Shown: positions 26,184 to 35,475, numbered from the stretch's first letter. The stretch is DNA of 64,000 nucleotides from Prosthecomicrobium pneumaticum (GCF_014199915.1 NZ_JACHOO010000002.1:536756-600755); one strand, 5' to 3'. The notes: generated from the letters alone by a model not told the origin. A program made the numbers and translations.

Positions 26184-28253
26184 ATGGCAGCCCCTGATTC
26201 GTCCGCTTCCTATCTCGACCGGCTGAACGCGGCGCAGCGGGCCGCGGTCGAGCACGGGCTCGACGGCAGCGCGGGGCCGCTGCTCGTCATCGCCGGCGCG
26301 GGCTCAGGCAAGACCAACACGCTCGCCCACCGTGTGGCGCATCTGATCGTGCGCGGCGCCGATCCGCGCCGCATCCTCCTGATGACCTTCTCGCGCCGCG
26401 CCGCAGCCGAGCTCGCCCGCCGGGTCGAGCGGATCGCCGGCCGGGCGCTCGCCGGCCGGCCGGACGCGGTGTCGGGTGCCCTCACCTGGAGCGGCACCTT
26501 CCACGCGATCGGCGCGCGGGTGCTGCGCGAGTATTGCGGCGCGATCGGTCTCGACGAGCGCTTCACGATCCACGACCGCGAGGATTCGGCCGACCTGATG
26601 AGCCTCGTCCGGCACGAGCTCGGCTTCTCGAAGACCGAGAGCCGCTTCCCGGCGAAGGGCACCTGCCTTGCGATCTATTCCCGCACGGTGAACTCGCAGA
26701 CGCCGCTCGCCACGGTGCTGCGCGACGTCTTCCCCTGGTGCGCGATGTGGGAGAAGGAACTGCGCGCCCTGTTCTCGGCCTATGTCGAGGCGAAGCAGGC
26801 GCAGGGCGTGCTCGATTACGACGATCTCCTGCTCTATTGGGCGCAGATGATGGCCGAGCCGGCGCTCGCCGCTGATCTCGGCGGCCGTTTCGATCATGTC
26901 CTCGTCGACGAATATCAGGACACCAACCGGCTGCAGGCCTCGATCCTGCTCGCCCTGCGGCCGGACGGGGCGGGAGTCACCGTGGTCGGCGACGACGCGC
27001 AGGCGATCTATTCCTTCCGCGCCGCGACGGTGCGCAACATCCTCGACTTCCCCACCGCCTTCGCGCCGCCGGCGCGCGTGCTGACGCTCGAACAGAACTA
27101 CCGCTCGACGGGCGCCGTGCTCGCCGCGGCGAACGCGGTGATCGGCCTCGCCGCCGAGCGCTTCACCAAGAATCTCTGGTCGGAGCGCGAGACCGGCGCG
27201 CCGCCCGCCCTCGTCGCGGTGCGCGACGAAGCCGTCCAGGCCGACTATGTCGCCGCCGAGGTGCTCGCCAACCGCGAGGCCGGCCTGCGGCTCAAGGATC
27301 AGGCGGTGCTCTTCCGCACGTCGAGCCACAGCGGTCCGCTCGAGATCGAACTGACGCGCCGCAACATCCCTTTCGTCAAGTTCGGCGGGCTGAAATTTCT
27401 CGACGCCGCGCACGTCAAGGACCTCCTCGCCGTCCTGCGTCTCGCCGCCAATCCGCGCGACCGGATCGCCGGCTTCCGCGTGCTCCAGCTCCTGCCCGGC
27501 GTCGGCGCCTCGACCGCGGCGCGCGTGCTCGACTCGCTCGCGACCGCGGCCGACCCGGGCGCGGCGATCGCGGCCTTCACGCCGCCGGCCCGTGCTGCGG
27601 AACACTGGCCCGCCTTCTCTGGCCTGATGACGCGCCTGATCGCCGGCCAATCGCCCTGGCCGGCCGAGATCGAGGCGGCGCGGCTCTGGTACGAGCCGCA
27701 TCTCGAACGGATCCACGAGGATGCGGCGCTGCGGCGGGCCGATCTCGTCCAGCTCGAGCAGATCGCCACCGGTGCGCCCTCGCGGGAGCGCTTCCTCACC
27801 GACCTGACCCTCGATCCGCCCGATGCGACCAGCGAAGCGGTGCCGCCCGGCCGCGACGAAGACTATCTGGTCCTCTCCACCATCCATTCCGCCAAGGGAC
27901 AGGAGTGGAAGTCGGTCTTCGTGCTCAACGTCGTCGACGGCTGCATGCCGTCCGATCTCGGCGTCGGCTCCTCGGCGGAGATCGAGGAGGAGCGCCGGCT
28001 CCTCTATGTCGCCATGACGCGGGCGAAGGACACGCTGAAGCTCGTCGTACCGCAGCGCTTCTATACGAGCGGTCAGGCGGCCCGCGGCGACCGCCACGTC
28101 TATGCGGTGCGCAGCCGCTTCATCCCCGACCGGCTCGCCGGCTTCTTCGCCCGCGAGGCCTGGCCGATCGCCAGCCCCGAGGCCGCCACAGCGGCCCGCC
28201 CCGACGCGCCCCGCATCGATATCGGCGCGCGCATGCGAGCGATGTGGACGTGA
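26184..28253 (+). CDS. UvrD/Rep-family ATP-dependent DNA helicase (689 aa)
   Basis: A superfamily 1A 3'-5' helicase acting in DNA repair or replication restart. It begins with the Q-motif region LDRLNAAQRAAVEHG. Walker A is AGAGSGKTNTL, motif Ia TFSRRAAAEL, Walker B VLVDEYQDTN, motif III GDDAQAIYSFRAA, motif IV QNYRST, motif V STIHSAKGQEWKSVFVLN and motif VI LLYVAMTRAKDTL. I prefer the ATG at 26184 because the family consensus starts there; a longer in-frame start at 26082 adds 34 residues without similarity. It lacks the C-terminal Tudor tail of long UvrD. It is divergent from tamA. Confidence 0.92.
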   Translation: MAAPDSSASYLDRLNAAQRAAVEHGLDGSAGPLLVIAGAGSGKTNTLAHRVAHLIVRGADPRRILLMTFSRRAAAELARRVERIAGRALAGRPDAVSGALTWSGTFHAIGARVLREYCGAIGLDERFTIHDREDSADLMSLVRHELGFSKTESRFPAKGTCLAIYSRTVNSQTPLATVLRDVFPWCAMWEKELRALFSAYVEAKQAQGVLDYDDLLLYWAQMMAEPALAADLGGRFDHVLVDEYQDTNRLQASILLALRPDGAGVTVVGDDAQAIYSFRAATVRNILDFPTAFAPPARVLTLEQNYRSTGAVLAAANAVIGLAAERFTKNLWSERETGAPPALVAVRDEAVQADYVAAEVLANREAGLRLKDQAVLFRTSSHSGPLEIELTRRNIPFVKFGGLKFLDAAHVKDLLAVLRLAANPRDRIAGFRVLQLLPGVGASTAARVLDSLATAADPGAAIAAFTPPARAAEHWPAFSGLMTRLIAGQSPWPAEIEAARLWYEPHLERIHEDAALRRADLVQLEQIATGAPSRERFLTDLTLDPPDATSEAVPPGRDEDYLVLSTIHSAKGQEWKSVFVLNVVDGCMPSDLGVGSSAEIEEERRLLYVAMTRAKDTLKLVVPQRFYTSGQAARGDRHVYAVRSRFIPDRLAGFFAREAWPIASPEAATAARPDAPRIDIGARMRAMWT

Positions 28254-28935
28254 ACCGGCCCAAGGAGCGTCACGCCCCGCAGTGCTTCCGGCGCCAGCCC
28301 ACTCAGGACACCAAGCCGGTCACGCTGCGAAGATCTGACACGTTAACGCCGAGGTAATGTTGGATTGAGGAGTGAGCGGCGCCACAGTGATCGCCGCTCA
28401 TCGCTCACTTCACATAATACGCGAGATAAGCTCGACCAGCGCTGTGATTGTAACGAGAATTGCTTTCAGCAAGTTCACGATCATCACCATTCGGTCGAGC
28501 CGTCCATATGCTCTACGCATAAGAAGGCTCTACGGTTGCCCATCCAAATTGCGATGATCGCTCACGAGGCGACCGGCAGGGCGGCTGGACCCTACAATCC
28601 GTGATCTCGGCCGCGCGCTGTAGCTATTTGTTCAGGGTAGCCAGCGCGTCTCTTGCAGTAGATAGTCAGCCGCCATTCCCATTTCAAGATGGGCCGCACC
28701 GGCTGGAAGCCGATGTGACGGTAATCATGATCTTGAGTATCATTTATCGGGGCAATCCGCCACACCGGCCGCCGAATTCACCAACTACAACGCCTGCGAT
28801 GCTGCGGGAAAGGCATACATGGAGCGGACCGCAGGCCCGCCGGAAGTCTTGTGGTAGTGCGTGCCCAAGTCTGAAGCCGACTTGCCTGCCTTGATCCGCA
28901 GCAATTGCGGGACCCACGGCTTGGACCCGGAAGCC
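28254..28935. other. 680-bp gap of markedly lower GC, no confident gene
   Basis: This stretch is visibly richer in A and T than all the surrounding DNA and contains only short frames. One, on the plus strand ending at the TAG near 28858, reads CDAAGKAYMERTAGPPEVLW at its end and could be the tail of a lost gene. A 36-codon hydrophobic frame on the minus strand is listed separately. Low GC and fragments suggest an old insertion or a decayed acquired gene. Confidence 0.5.
28410..28520 (-). CDS. Possible small hydrophobic peptide (36 aa)
   Basis: From ATG 28520 the minus strand encodes a short basic start (MRRAYGRLDRM) followed by VMIVNLLKAILVTITALVEL and ISRIM, one predicted membrane helix. 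This is the shape of small membrane peptides such as type I toxins, but there is no good ribosome site and no recognisable antisense RNA. In a low-GC gap such a frame can arise by chance. No family is recognised. Confidence 0.2.
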   Translation of the reverse strand: MRRAYGRLDRMVMIVNLLKAILVTITALVELISRIM

Positions 28936-28963
28936 GGGCCGCCGCGTCTCGAAGCGGCGGCCC
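28936..28963 (-). terminator. GC hairpin downstream of the outer-membrane protein gene
   Basis: A perfect 10-bp stem GGGCCGCCGC / GCGGCGGCCC with an 8-base loop lies 17 bp beyond the stop codon of the barrel protein gene. There is no T-tract, but position and perfect pairing suit a terminator or 3' stabiliser. Confidence 0.6.
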
Positions 28964-28980
28964 GATACCCTGCTGGAAGG

Positions 28981-30039
28981 TCAGAACTGGTATTCGAGGC
29001 CGCTGCGGACGACGTAGCCGTCGAAATCCTGGCTGATCGTGTAGCTGGTCTCGCCGTGGTTATCGACCGCGGTGAGCGAATGTCGGCCGAGGTCGTAGTA
29101 ATAGCCGTCGAGCGTCAGGATGACGTTGTCGGTCACGGCGTAGCTCGCGCCGCCGCCGACCGCGAAGCCATACTTCGTCTCCGAATCGCTCGCCGACCAG
29201 GAGGTGTTGTTGGTGACGCCGCCGCTGCCGACATCGGTGGGCGAGCTGCCGGTATCGCCGCTCCAGTCATTGTCGACCTGCTCCGAGACGGAGGCCGAGG
29301 TCTTCATCCGGATGTCGCCGGATGCGACGCCGCCGGTCGCATAGACGAGCACCGGACCCGCCGCGAGACCGAGCCGGGCGCGCGCGGTGCGGATGTTCGA
29401 CGCCTCGCTCTCGAAGGTGAAGCCGCCGCTCTGGCTGTATTCGCTCTGATAGTCGGTGTAGTAGGTCGTCGTGCAGGGCGAGCCGCCGACGATGCACTGG
29501 CTGGTCGAAGCGTCGATCGTCGCGCCCTCGCCGATCGCGAACGCCTTGTCCACCGCCTGCTTCATCAGGGAGCCGTCGACCTCGGCGCCGAACACCACCG
29601 GCCCGAGCTGGTAATTGGCGCCGATCCTGAGCGAGCCGACGACGTTGATGTCGCCGTTCGCGATCGAATTGATCCAGGGGCTGATCGGGTCGGCGACGCC
29701 GAGCGTGGCGCCGTCGAGCGAGCCGACGGAGGTGAGCGTGCCGCCATAGCCATAGGTCGGACCGTAGGTCGTCGACGCGCGCACGTTATCGTAATGCTCT
29801 TCGCGCGCGAGATCGCTGACATACATGCCGTTTTCCCAGCGGCCGTGCGGCGCGCCGGCCGAGGCCGAGCCGCTGTAGGATGCGCCCGGATCGTCATAGC
29901 GGACCGAAGCGTCGCTCTCCGAACCGGTCACGCCCACCGAGGCGCCGACATAGACGCCCGTCCAGTCGTGATCCTGCGCAGCCGCCAGACCGGCCGAGCC
30001 AACGAGCGCCACTGACGCCAAGAACAGCCTCATCGACAT
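28981..30039 (-). CDS. Outer-membrane beta-barrel protein, Omp25/porin-like (352 aa)
   Basis: A signal peptide (residues 1-22, ending GLAAAQ) is followed by DWTGVYVGASVG, the opening strand of Omp25/Omp31-like and OmpA-like barrels common in Hyphomicrobiales. Alternating aromatic strands run to a C-terminal EYQF, the outer-membrane insertion signal. The protein is longer than the usual 210-280 residues because of Ser/Gly/Thr-rich extracellular-type loops, including one with a CIVGGSPC disulfide candidate (about residues 183-190). It probably has a structural or immunodominant-surface role. ATG 30039 follows AAAAGGGG; ATG 30033 is an alternative. Confidence 0.85.
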   Translation of the reverse strand: MSMRLFLASVALVGSAGLAAAQDHDWTGVYVGASVGVTGSESDASVRYDDPGASYSGSASAGAPHGRWENGMYVSDLAREEHYDNVRASTTYGPTYGYGGTLTSVGSLDGATLGVADPISPWINSIANGDINVVGSLRIGANYQLGPVVFGAEVDGSLMKQAVDKAFAIGEGATIDASTSQCIVGGSPCTTTYYTDYQSEYSQSGGFTFESEASNIRTARARLGLAAGPVLVYATGGVASGDIRMKTSASVSEQVDNDWSGDTGSSPTDVGSGGVTNNTSWSASDSETKYGFAVGGGASYAVTDNVILTLDGYYYDLGRHSLTAVDNHGETSYTISQDFDGYVVRSGLEYQF

Positions 30040-30426
30040 CGCGATGCCCCTTTTCCCCGCGAACCCCTGCGAGCCTGCCCATAGCGCAACTCTCGCGTGC
30101 TACACGCATAGGCTTTATGAGCGGAGGAGTCCAGCCCCTTCCGACGCCGCACGGCGGGCGAAGATCCACCCATCACTTTGATAGTAATAAAATTTTTAAC
30201 TCGGCGTTCAGATTTCGGCCTTCCAGCCTCACCGCCTGGGATTGCATTCCCCGGTCATCCGAGCGATCGGGCCGATCGCGTCGCCGCCGCGCGTCCCGGC
30301 GAGGTGTTTCCGCACTGCCGCAGCGGCCGGTATTCGCATGCCGCAACGGCTCGGAAGGCGTGACATCTTCGGCCGCTGCGGGGTAAAGAGGCCGCGCGTG
30401 CCGTCGCGGCGTCAACGGGGATTTCC
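30040..30426. promoter_or_regulatory. 387-bp divergent promoter region (outer-membrane protein / UDP-glucose dehydrogenase)
   Basis: The region has an AT-rich core at about 30177-30203 (TTGATAGTAATAAAATTTTT) in otherwise GC-rich DNA, the likeliest promoter for one or both flanking genes. No coding frame or RNA gene is convincing here, and I recognise no riboswitch. Confidence 0.4.
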
Positions 30427-31731
30427 ATGCGTATCGCCATGATTGGGTCGGGCTATGTCGGCCTGGTCTCGGGAGCCTGTCTCGCCGACTTCGGCCATCA
30501 GGTGGTCTGCGTCGACAAGGATGCGGGCAAGATCGCGGCGCTCGGGCGCGGCACGATCCCGATCTTCGAACCCGGCCTCGACAGTCTCGTCGCCGAGAAC
30601 GTGCGGCGCGGCAATCTCTCCTTCACGACCGATCTCGCCGCGGCGGTCGGCCCGGCCGACGTCGTGTTCATCGCGGTCGGCACGCCCTCGCGGCGCGGCG
30701 ATGGCCATGCCGACCTGTCCTATGTCTATGCGGCGGCGCGCGAGATCGCCGCGGCGGTCGACGGCTTCACCGTCGTCGTGACGAAGTCGACCGTGCCGGT
30801 CGGTACCGGCGACGAGGTCGAGCGGGTGATCCGCGAGACCAATCCGGCGGCCGATGTCGCCGTCGTCTCCAATCCGGAGTTCCTGCGCGAAGGAGCGGCG
30901 ATTTCCGACTTCAAGCGTCCCGACCGCATCGTCGTCGGCCTCGAGGACGAGCGCGCCCGCCCGGTGATGACCGAGGTCTACCGGCCGCTCTATCTCAACC
31001 AGGCGCCGCTGCTCTTCACCGGCCGGCGCACATCCGAACTGACCAAATATGCCGCCAACGCCTTCCTCGCGATGAAGATCACCTTCATCAACGAGATGGC
31101 CGATCTCTGCGAGAAGGTCGGCGCCGACGTGCAGGAGGTCGCGCGCGGCATCGGCCTCGACAACCGCATCGGATCGAAGTTCCTGCATGCCGGGCCGGGC
31201 TATGGCGGCTCGTGCTTCCCGAAGGACACGATCGCGCTCGCGAAGACCGCGGAGGATTATTCCGCCCCGCTCCGCCTCATCGAGACGACGGTGGCGGTCA
31301 ACGATCACCGCAAGCGCGCGATGGCCCGCAAGATCATCGCCGCCTGCGGCGGCGAGGTGCGCGGCAAGACGGTCGCCCTGCTCGGCCTCACCTTCAAGCC
31401 GAATACCGACGACATGCGCGAGGCGCCCTCGCTGTCGATCATCCAGGCCCTGCAGGACGCCGGCGCCCGCATCCGGGCCTATGATCCCGAAGGCATGGAC
31501 GCGGCGAAAGGGCTGACGGAGAACGTCACCTTCTGCGGCGGCCCCTATGAGGCGGCGGAGGGCGCCGAGGCGCTCGTCATCGTCACCGAGTGGGAGCTGT
31601 TCCGCGCGCTCGATTTCGAGCGGCTGAAGGGCGCGATGAAGGCGCCGCTCCTCGTCGACCTGCGCAACATCTACCGGCGCGACGAGGTGCGCCAGCACGG
31701 TTTCGACTATCTGAGCATCGGCCGCGGCTGA
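30427..31731 (+). CDS. ugd: UDP-glucose 6-dehydrogenase (434 aa)
   Basis: Oxidises UDP-glucose to UDP-glucuronate with two NAD, supplying surface polysaccharide synthesis in the cytoplasm (RkpK in rhizobia). It has N-terminal GSGYVGLVSG, VGTPSRRGDGHADLSYV, the KSTVPVGTGD and NPEFLREGAAISDF substrate segments, and catalytic Cys263 in GPGYGGSCFPKDT. The C-terminal domain carries LGLTFKPNTDDMREAPS. Length is standard and the ATG follows GGGG spaced 8 bases. It stands alone between divergent and convergent neighbours; no other polysaccharide genes are adjacent. Confidence 0.96.
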   Translation: MRIAMIGSGYVGLVSGACLADFGHQVVCVDKDAGKIAALGRGTIPIFEPGLDSLVAENVRRGNLSFTTDLAAAVGPADVVFIAVGTPSRRGDGHADLSYVYAAAREIAAAVDGFTVVVTKSTVPVGTGDEVERVIRETNPAADVAVVSNPEFLREGAAISDFKRPDRIVVGLEDERARPVMTEVYRPLYLNQAPLLFTGRRTSELTKYAANAFLAMKITFINEMADLCEKVGADVQEVARGIGLDNRIGSKFLHAGPGYGGSCFPKDTIALAKTAEDYSAPLRLIETTVAVNDHRKRAMARKIIAACGGEVRGKTVALLGLTFKPNTDDMREAPSLSIIQALQDAGARIRAYDPEGMDAAKGLTENVTFCGGPYEAAEGAEALVIVTEWELFRALDFERLKGAMKAPLLVDLRNIYRRDEVRQHGFDYLSIGRG

Positions 31732-31752
31732 GCCGCCGTCCGGCCGGGGAAC

Positions 31753-33480
31753 CTACCCCCAGACCGAGCGCAGGCTCCACGCCTCGCGCGCCATGATCTC
31801 CGTCGCGGGGCCGGGGACGATCTCGATCACGTCGAGGTCGATGACGCGATAGGTCCGGCGCGTGCCGCAGACGGCGCCGCCATTCGCGAACAGTTCGATC
31901 GTGCCGCGGTCGAAGATCAGCGTCAGTTCGGAGAGGTCGAGCGGCGCCGAGGCGTAGCGGATGCGGCCGTCATCCTCGGGCACGCTGATCTTCAGCCGGC
32001 CGTCGATGTGCTCGACGGCGAAGGCGTGGCCGTCCGCGGTGCGGCCGAAAATGCGGATCCCGTCGAGCCGGCCGGCGAGCGCGATCTCGGCCGCGGCCCC
32101 GGCCACGGTGGCGAGCCGCCCGGGCTCGGCCTCGGCGAGCGGCTCGGAGCGCAGCGCCCGGTAGCCCTCCTCGGGCCGCATCACCAGCCGCTGCCGCGCG
32201 TCGAGCGCGAGGACCCGCGGCAGCGACATCTCGCCGCTATAGACGGAGCCGGGGGGTTTGCGGAACTGCCAGTTGAAGAGCCAGGCGAAGGCGATCTGCC
32301 GGCCCTGTGCCGCGAAGCTCTGCATCGCGTAGAAATCGGTGCCGAAATCGAGCTCCTGGAGTTCGTTTCCATGAGGCTGGAAGCGGTCGTTCTCGAAGCT
32401 GCCGGTCAACGCATACATCAGATTGTGCCGGCCGGTGTCGGGGTCGACGAGGCCGACAAAGCTCATGACGAGCACGAAATGGCCGTCGAGCGGGAAGAAG
32501 TCGGGGCATTCGACGCAGCGCGCGCCGTTCTCGCGATACTGCGCCGGCGCCCGGTAGAGCACGCAGACGAAGGTCCAGTCGATGCCGTCCTCCGAGCCGT
32601 AGAGGAGCACGGCCGGATCGTCCTCGATCGCCGCGCCGAGCACCATCCGGTAGACGCCCCGCTCGGTGTCGTACCAGACCTTCGGATCGCGGAAGTCGTG
32701 CGCGCTGCCTTCCGGCTCGTGATCGAGCACGACCTCGTTGTCGTTCGGCCGCAACAGCCCGCGCGAGGGCACGACGCGCCGCTGCAGCTCCTTGAAGTCG
32801 CTGTTGCCCTCATAGGTGGGCATGCGCTCGGTGTAGTAGACGAGCGGCTTGCCGCCCGGGCCGATGCAGGTCGTGCCGGAGAAGGCGCCACCCGTTGCCC
32901 CGAGCGCCTCGAGGTTCTCTTCCGGATGCAGGAACACCGGCAGGTGGGTCCAATGGTAGAGATCGGGGCTCGCCGCATGGCCCCAATGCATCGGCCCCCA
33001 GTCCGTGCTGTTCAGATGGAACTGGTAGAAGAGGTGGTAGAGGCCGTCGACATAGCAGAGCCCGTTCGGGTCGTTCATCCAGCCGCGGAAGGGCGAGAAG
33101 CGAAGCTGCGGCCGGCCGCGCTCGGCGGCGTACCAGCCCGGCCAGCGGTCGCGCGGATAGGTGCGGATGTCGCCATTGCGGAACTCGACGAAGGTGACGC
33201 CGGTCTGCGCGACGGTCGCGGGATTGAACAGATAGGCGACCGATATCTCGATCGCGGCGTCCTCCCACTCGATCTCGATCTCGCCCTCGCGATAGTGGGT
33301 GTAGGTGTAGAACTGGAAATAGGGGGTCGGATAGGCGAGACGGAAGAAGGTCTTGCCGCCGGCGCGGATGGCGATCGGCGTGTCCGTGGCGGCGCCGGGC
33401 TTCGCCCGCGCCCAGAATTCGAGGCGATCGCCCACCCGGACCGCCGTCGCGGATCGTCTCAGCACCCGTCTCTCCCGCAC
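31753..33480 (-). CDS. Glycoside hydrolase family 32, fructosidase/levanase-like (575 aa)
   Basis: Hydrolyses beta-fructosides (sucrose, levan or inulin type). After about 120 extra N-terminal residues of beta-rich sequence, the five-bladed domain begins with GWMNDPNG (nucleophile Asp137) and continues with FSGT, HDFRDPKVW (transition-state Asp) and ARCVECPDFF (acid/base Glu). The C-terminal sandwich holds LIFDRGTIELFANGG. There is no signal peptide or twin Arg, so it is probably cytoplasmic despite levanase-like looks. The first ~120 residues may be a carbohydrate-binding or regulatory domain. It lies 78 bp downstream of an aldo/keto reductase in the same direction. Confidence 0.92.
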   Translation of the reverse strand: MRERRVLRRSATAVRVGDRLEFWARAKPGAATDTPIAIRAGGKTFFRLAYPTPYFQFYTYTHYREGEIEIEWEDAAIEISVAYLFNPATVAQTGVTFVEFRNGDIRTYPRDRWPGWYAAERGRPQLRFSPFRGWMNDPNGLCYVDGLYHLFYQFHLNSTDWGPMHWGHAASPDLYHWTHLPVFLHPEENLEALGATGGAFSGTTCIGPGGKPLVYYTERMPTYEGNSDFKELQRRVVPSRGLLRPNDNEVVLDHEPEGSAHDFRDPKVWYDTERGVYRMVLGAAIEDDPAVLLYGSEDGIDWTFVCVLYRAPAQYRENGARCVECPDFFPLDGHFVLVMSFVGLVDPDTGRHNLMYALTGSFENDRFQPHGNELQELDFGTDFYAMQSFAAQGRQIAFAWLFNWQFRKPPGSVYSGEMSLPRVLALDARQRLVMRPEEGYRALRSEPLAEAEPGRLATVAGAAAEIALAGRLDGIRIFGRTADGHAFAVEHIDGRLKISVPEDDGRIRYASAPLDLSELTLIFDRGTIELFANGGAVCGTRRTYRVIDLDVIEIVPGPATEIMAREAWSLRSVWG

Positions 33481-33558
33481 TTCGTTCCGCAGCCACGCCG
33501 CCCGCTCCTTCCCGACACGGGAAATGCGGCGTGGCGAGGGCGCGCCTGCCGGCGGCGG

Positions 33559-34386
33559 TCAGCCGAACCGGTCGGGATCCGGGCCGATCCGGCCGGCGCT
33601 GTCGTCGAGCGCGGCGATCGCGTCGAGGTCGGCCTCCGAGAGCGCGAAGTCGAACACCTCGACATTCTCGCGGATGCGCGCCGGGGTCACGGATTTCGGA
33701 ATGACGAGCAGGCCGTTGTCGATGTGCCAGCGGATGATCGTCTGGGCCGGCGTCTTGCCGTGCCGGGCGGCGATCGCGCCGATCGTCGGATCGTCGAGCA
33801 GCCGGCCCTGGCCGAGCGGGCTCCAGGACTGGGTGGCGATGCCCATCTCGGCGTGGAGATCGCGCAGACGCCGCTGCTGGAAGCGCGGATGCAGCTCGAC
33901 CTGGTTGACCGCCGGCACGACGCCGGTCTCGTCGACGATCCGCTTCAGATGGTCGGGTCCGAAATTCGACACGCCGATCGAACGGACGCGGCCCTCCTCG
34001 CGCAGCCGGACGAGCGCCTTCCACGTCTCGACATAGCGATTCCGGCCCGGCTGCGGCCAGTGGATCAGATAGAGGTCGAGCGCATCGAAGCCGAAGGCGG
34101 CGAGGCTCGCCGCGCAGGCCCGCAGCGCCTCGTCGTAGCCGTGCTCGGAATTGGCGAGCTTGCTCGTCACGAAGACCTCGTCGCGCGGCAGGCCGGACTG
34201 CCGCACGCCCGCGCCGACGCCGCGCTCGTTGCGATAGGCCGCCGCGCCGTCGATCAGCCGATAGCCGGCGGCGAGCGCCGCCCCGACGACCGCCGGCGCC
34301 TCGCCGTCGTCGACCTGCCAGACGCCGAGGCCGAGCTGCGGGATCGAACGGCCATCATTGAGGTCGAGCGCGGTCTGATGGGCCAT
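33559..34386 (-). CDS. Aldo/keto reductase, AKR5-like (275 aa)
   Basis: A cytoplasmic NADPH-dependent carbonyl reductase, nearest in outline to 2,5-diketo-D-gluconate reductases. The tetrad is visible: Asp and Tyr in LIDGAAAYRNE, Lys in VFVTSKLAN, and His in DLYLIHWPQP. The cofactor end is IPKSVTPARIRENVEVFDF. The ATG at 34386 follows a GAATGTCCC-type region with a weak ribosome site. Together with the GH32 gene behind it, it may reduce fructose or a related sugar, but no transporter is in this unit. Confidence 0.92.
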   Translation of the reverse strand: MAHQTALDLNDGRSIPQLGLGVWQVDDGEAPAVVGAALAAGYRLIDGAAAYRNERGVGAGVRQSGLPRDEVFVTSKLANSEHGYDEALRACAASLAAFGFDALDLYLIHWPQPGRNRYVETWKALVRLREEGRVRSIGVSNFGPDHLKRIVDETGVVPAVNQVELHPRFQQRRLRDLHAEMGIATQSWSPLGQGRLLDDPTIGAIAARHGKTPAQTIIRWHIDNGLLVIPKSVTPARIRENVEVFDFALSEADLDAIAALDDSAGRIGPDPDRFG

Positions 34387-34939
34387 GGGACATTCCTTCG
34401 GGACGGGGAGCGCGCGGCTTGAGCCGGCTGGGCGGGCGGCGGGGTGCCCGGCTTAAGATAGACCGCCACGGCGCCACGAAAACCCCCGTCGCACGCGCGC
34501 GGTCGACCCTGAAAATCGGCAGAGAGACAAATTTTCCACACTTTGCGTATATGTCGATAACGTGAGCAGATGACCGGTCGGTGCGCAGCCCTCGGCGGGT
34601 GCGGGGGCCGAAGGCCGGCGGCCGGCGGGGCCCACTGCCGCCGCCCGTATTGGCGCAGGCCTTGCAATCGGGTGCAGGATCGGTTGGGAAGCGATGGAAT
34701 ACGGAACTCGGTGAGGCGAAGCCTCCGCACAATTCACGAGACTCTTCTCGCCGATCAAGCGGTGCTATATCGGGGCGTGCCGGCCATGATCCGGCGCCGG
34801 CAACCCGATGATCTCGAGCCGAGCCGGCAATCGCCCAAGCTCGGCCAAGCCTCGGCCGCGACCACGGAACCCCGCACCATGGTCGCGGCCGACGGGCCTT
34901 TTGGATGTTTCGGGATGTGCTTTGGCGGAGCCGGCGGCG
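34387..34939. other. 553-bp intergenic region, promoter plus terminator-like hairpin
   Basis: It contains an AT-rich stretch at about 34525-34562 (probable promoter of the aldo/keto reductase, minus strand) and a perfect hairpin at 34852-34892. The plus-strand frame 34570-34995 is Arg/Gly/Pro-rich and looks like chance. No RNA gene is recognised. Confidence 0.5.
34852..34892 (-). terminator. Perfect 13-bp hairpin downstream of the NTF2-like gene
   Basis: TCGGCCGCGACCA and TGGTCGCGGCCGA pair around a 15-base loop, 47 bp after the last stop codon of the minus-strand operon. It is likely the operon's terminator or 3' stabiliser; on the minus strand no T-run follows. Confidence 0.55.
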
Positions 34940-35434
34940 TCAGCCCTTGCGTGGGCGGCCCATCGGAAAGGGCATATAGCCGACGAAGCCGGTGAGCTTC
35001 CACACTCCGTCGACCTTTCGACAAAAGTAGAGCGTCTGCCAGCTGAGCACGTCCGTGCCGCCGTCGGCGCGCGCCACCGTGCCGTCGAACTTCTTGTGCG
35101 CCACGGCGCGCTCGCCCGCGAGGTCGATGTCGCGCAGATTGGTGGCGCGGAAGAGCGCCGCCCGAAGCGGCTCGGCATAGGCGACCTTCGCCGTCTCGGC
35201 CGCCTGGCGCAGCCATTCGTCGCGATAGACCTCGAGCGTCGGGAAGGCGAGCCGCCAGCTGTCCGGCAGTTCCGAGCCATGGGCGTGGAGCCCCATGAAG
35301 CCCTCCTTGACGAAGTCGCCGTCGACCATCGACCAGTCGGCGGCGAGGAAGGCGTCGATGTCGCGCTCGACGAGCATGGTCCAGATCGCGCGGCGGTCCG
35401 GATCGGCGGGGAAGGGATTGACGGTGGCGTCCAT
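34940..35434 (-). CDS. NTF2-like / SnoaL-like small protein (164 aa)
   Basis: A cone-shaped alpha+beta fold of the NTF2 superfamily, inferred from length, the N-terminal helix AIWTMLVERDIDAFLAADW and the closing strands LSWQTLYFCRKVDGVWKLTGFVGYMP. Such proteins act as small isomerases, dehydratases or binding proteins; the function here is not known. The ATG at 35434 is preceded by GAGGAGC, and it is the last gene of the operon (41 bp after the DSD1-type enzyme). Larger in-frame extensions lack similarity. Confidence 0.75.
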   Translation of the reverse strand: MDATVNPFPADPDRRAIWTMLVERDIDAFLAADWSMVDGDFVKEGFMGLHAHGSELPDSWRLAFPTLEVYRDEWLRQAAETAKVAYAEPLRAALFRATNLRDIDLAGERAVAHKKFDGTVARADGGTDVLSWQTLYFCRKVDGVWKLTGFVGYMPFPMGRPRKG

Positions 35435-35475
35435 GGCGGGCTCCTCGGGCGGGTCTCGTGTCGTGCTCGGCGGGC

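Noticed and set aside
28861-30015. 384-codon plus-strand frame opposite the outer-membrane protein gene
   Set aside because: The minus strand encodes a signal peptide and barrel ending in EYQF; the plus frame shows no recognisable features.
34387-34939. Possible structural RNA (SRP RNA, tmRNA or 6S) in the largest unassigned non-repeat gap apart from 28.3 kb
   Set aside because: I looked for the conserved SRP tetraloop/GGAGG-type core, tmRNA ends and 6S bulge and saw none; only a promoter-like stretch and one hairpin stand out.
34570-34995. 141-codon plus-strand frame in the 34.4-34.9 kb gap
   Set aside because: Low-complexity Arg/Gly/Pro content, no ribosome site, and it runs across a terminator-like hairpin into the antisense of the NTF2-like gene.
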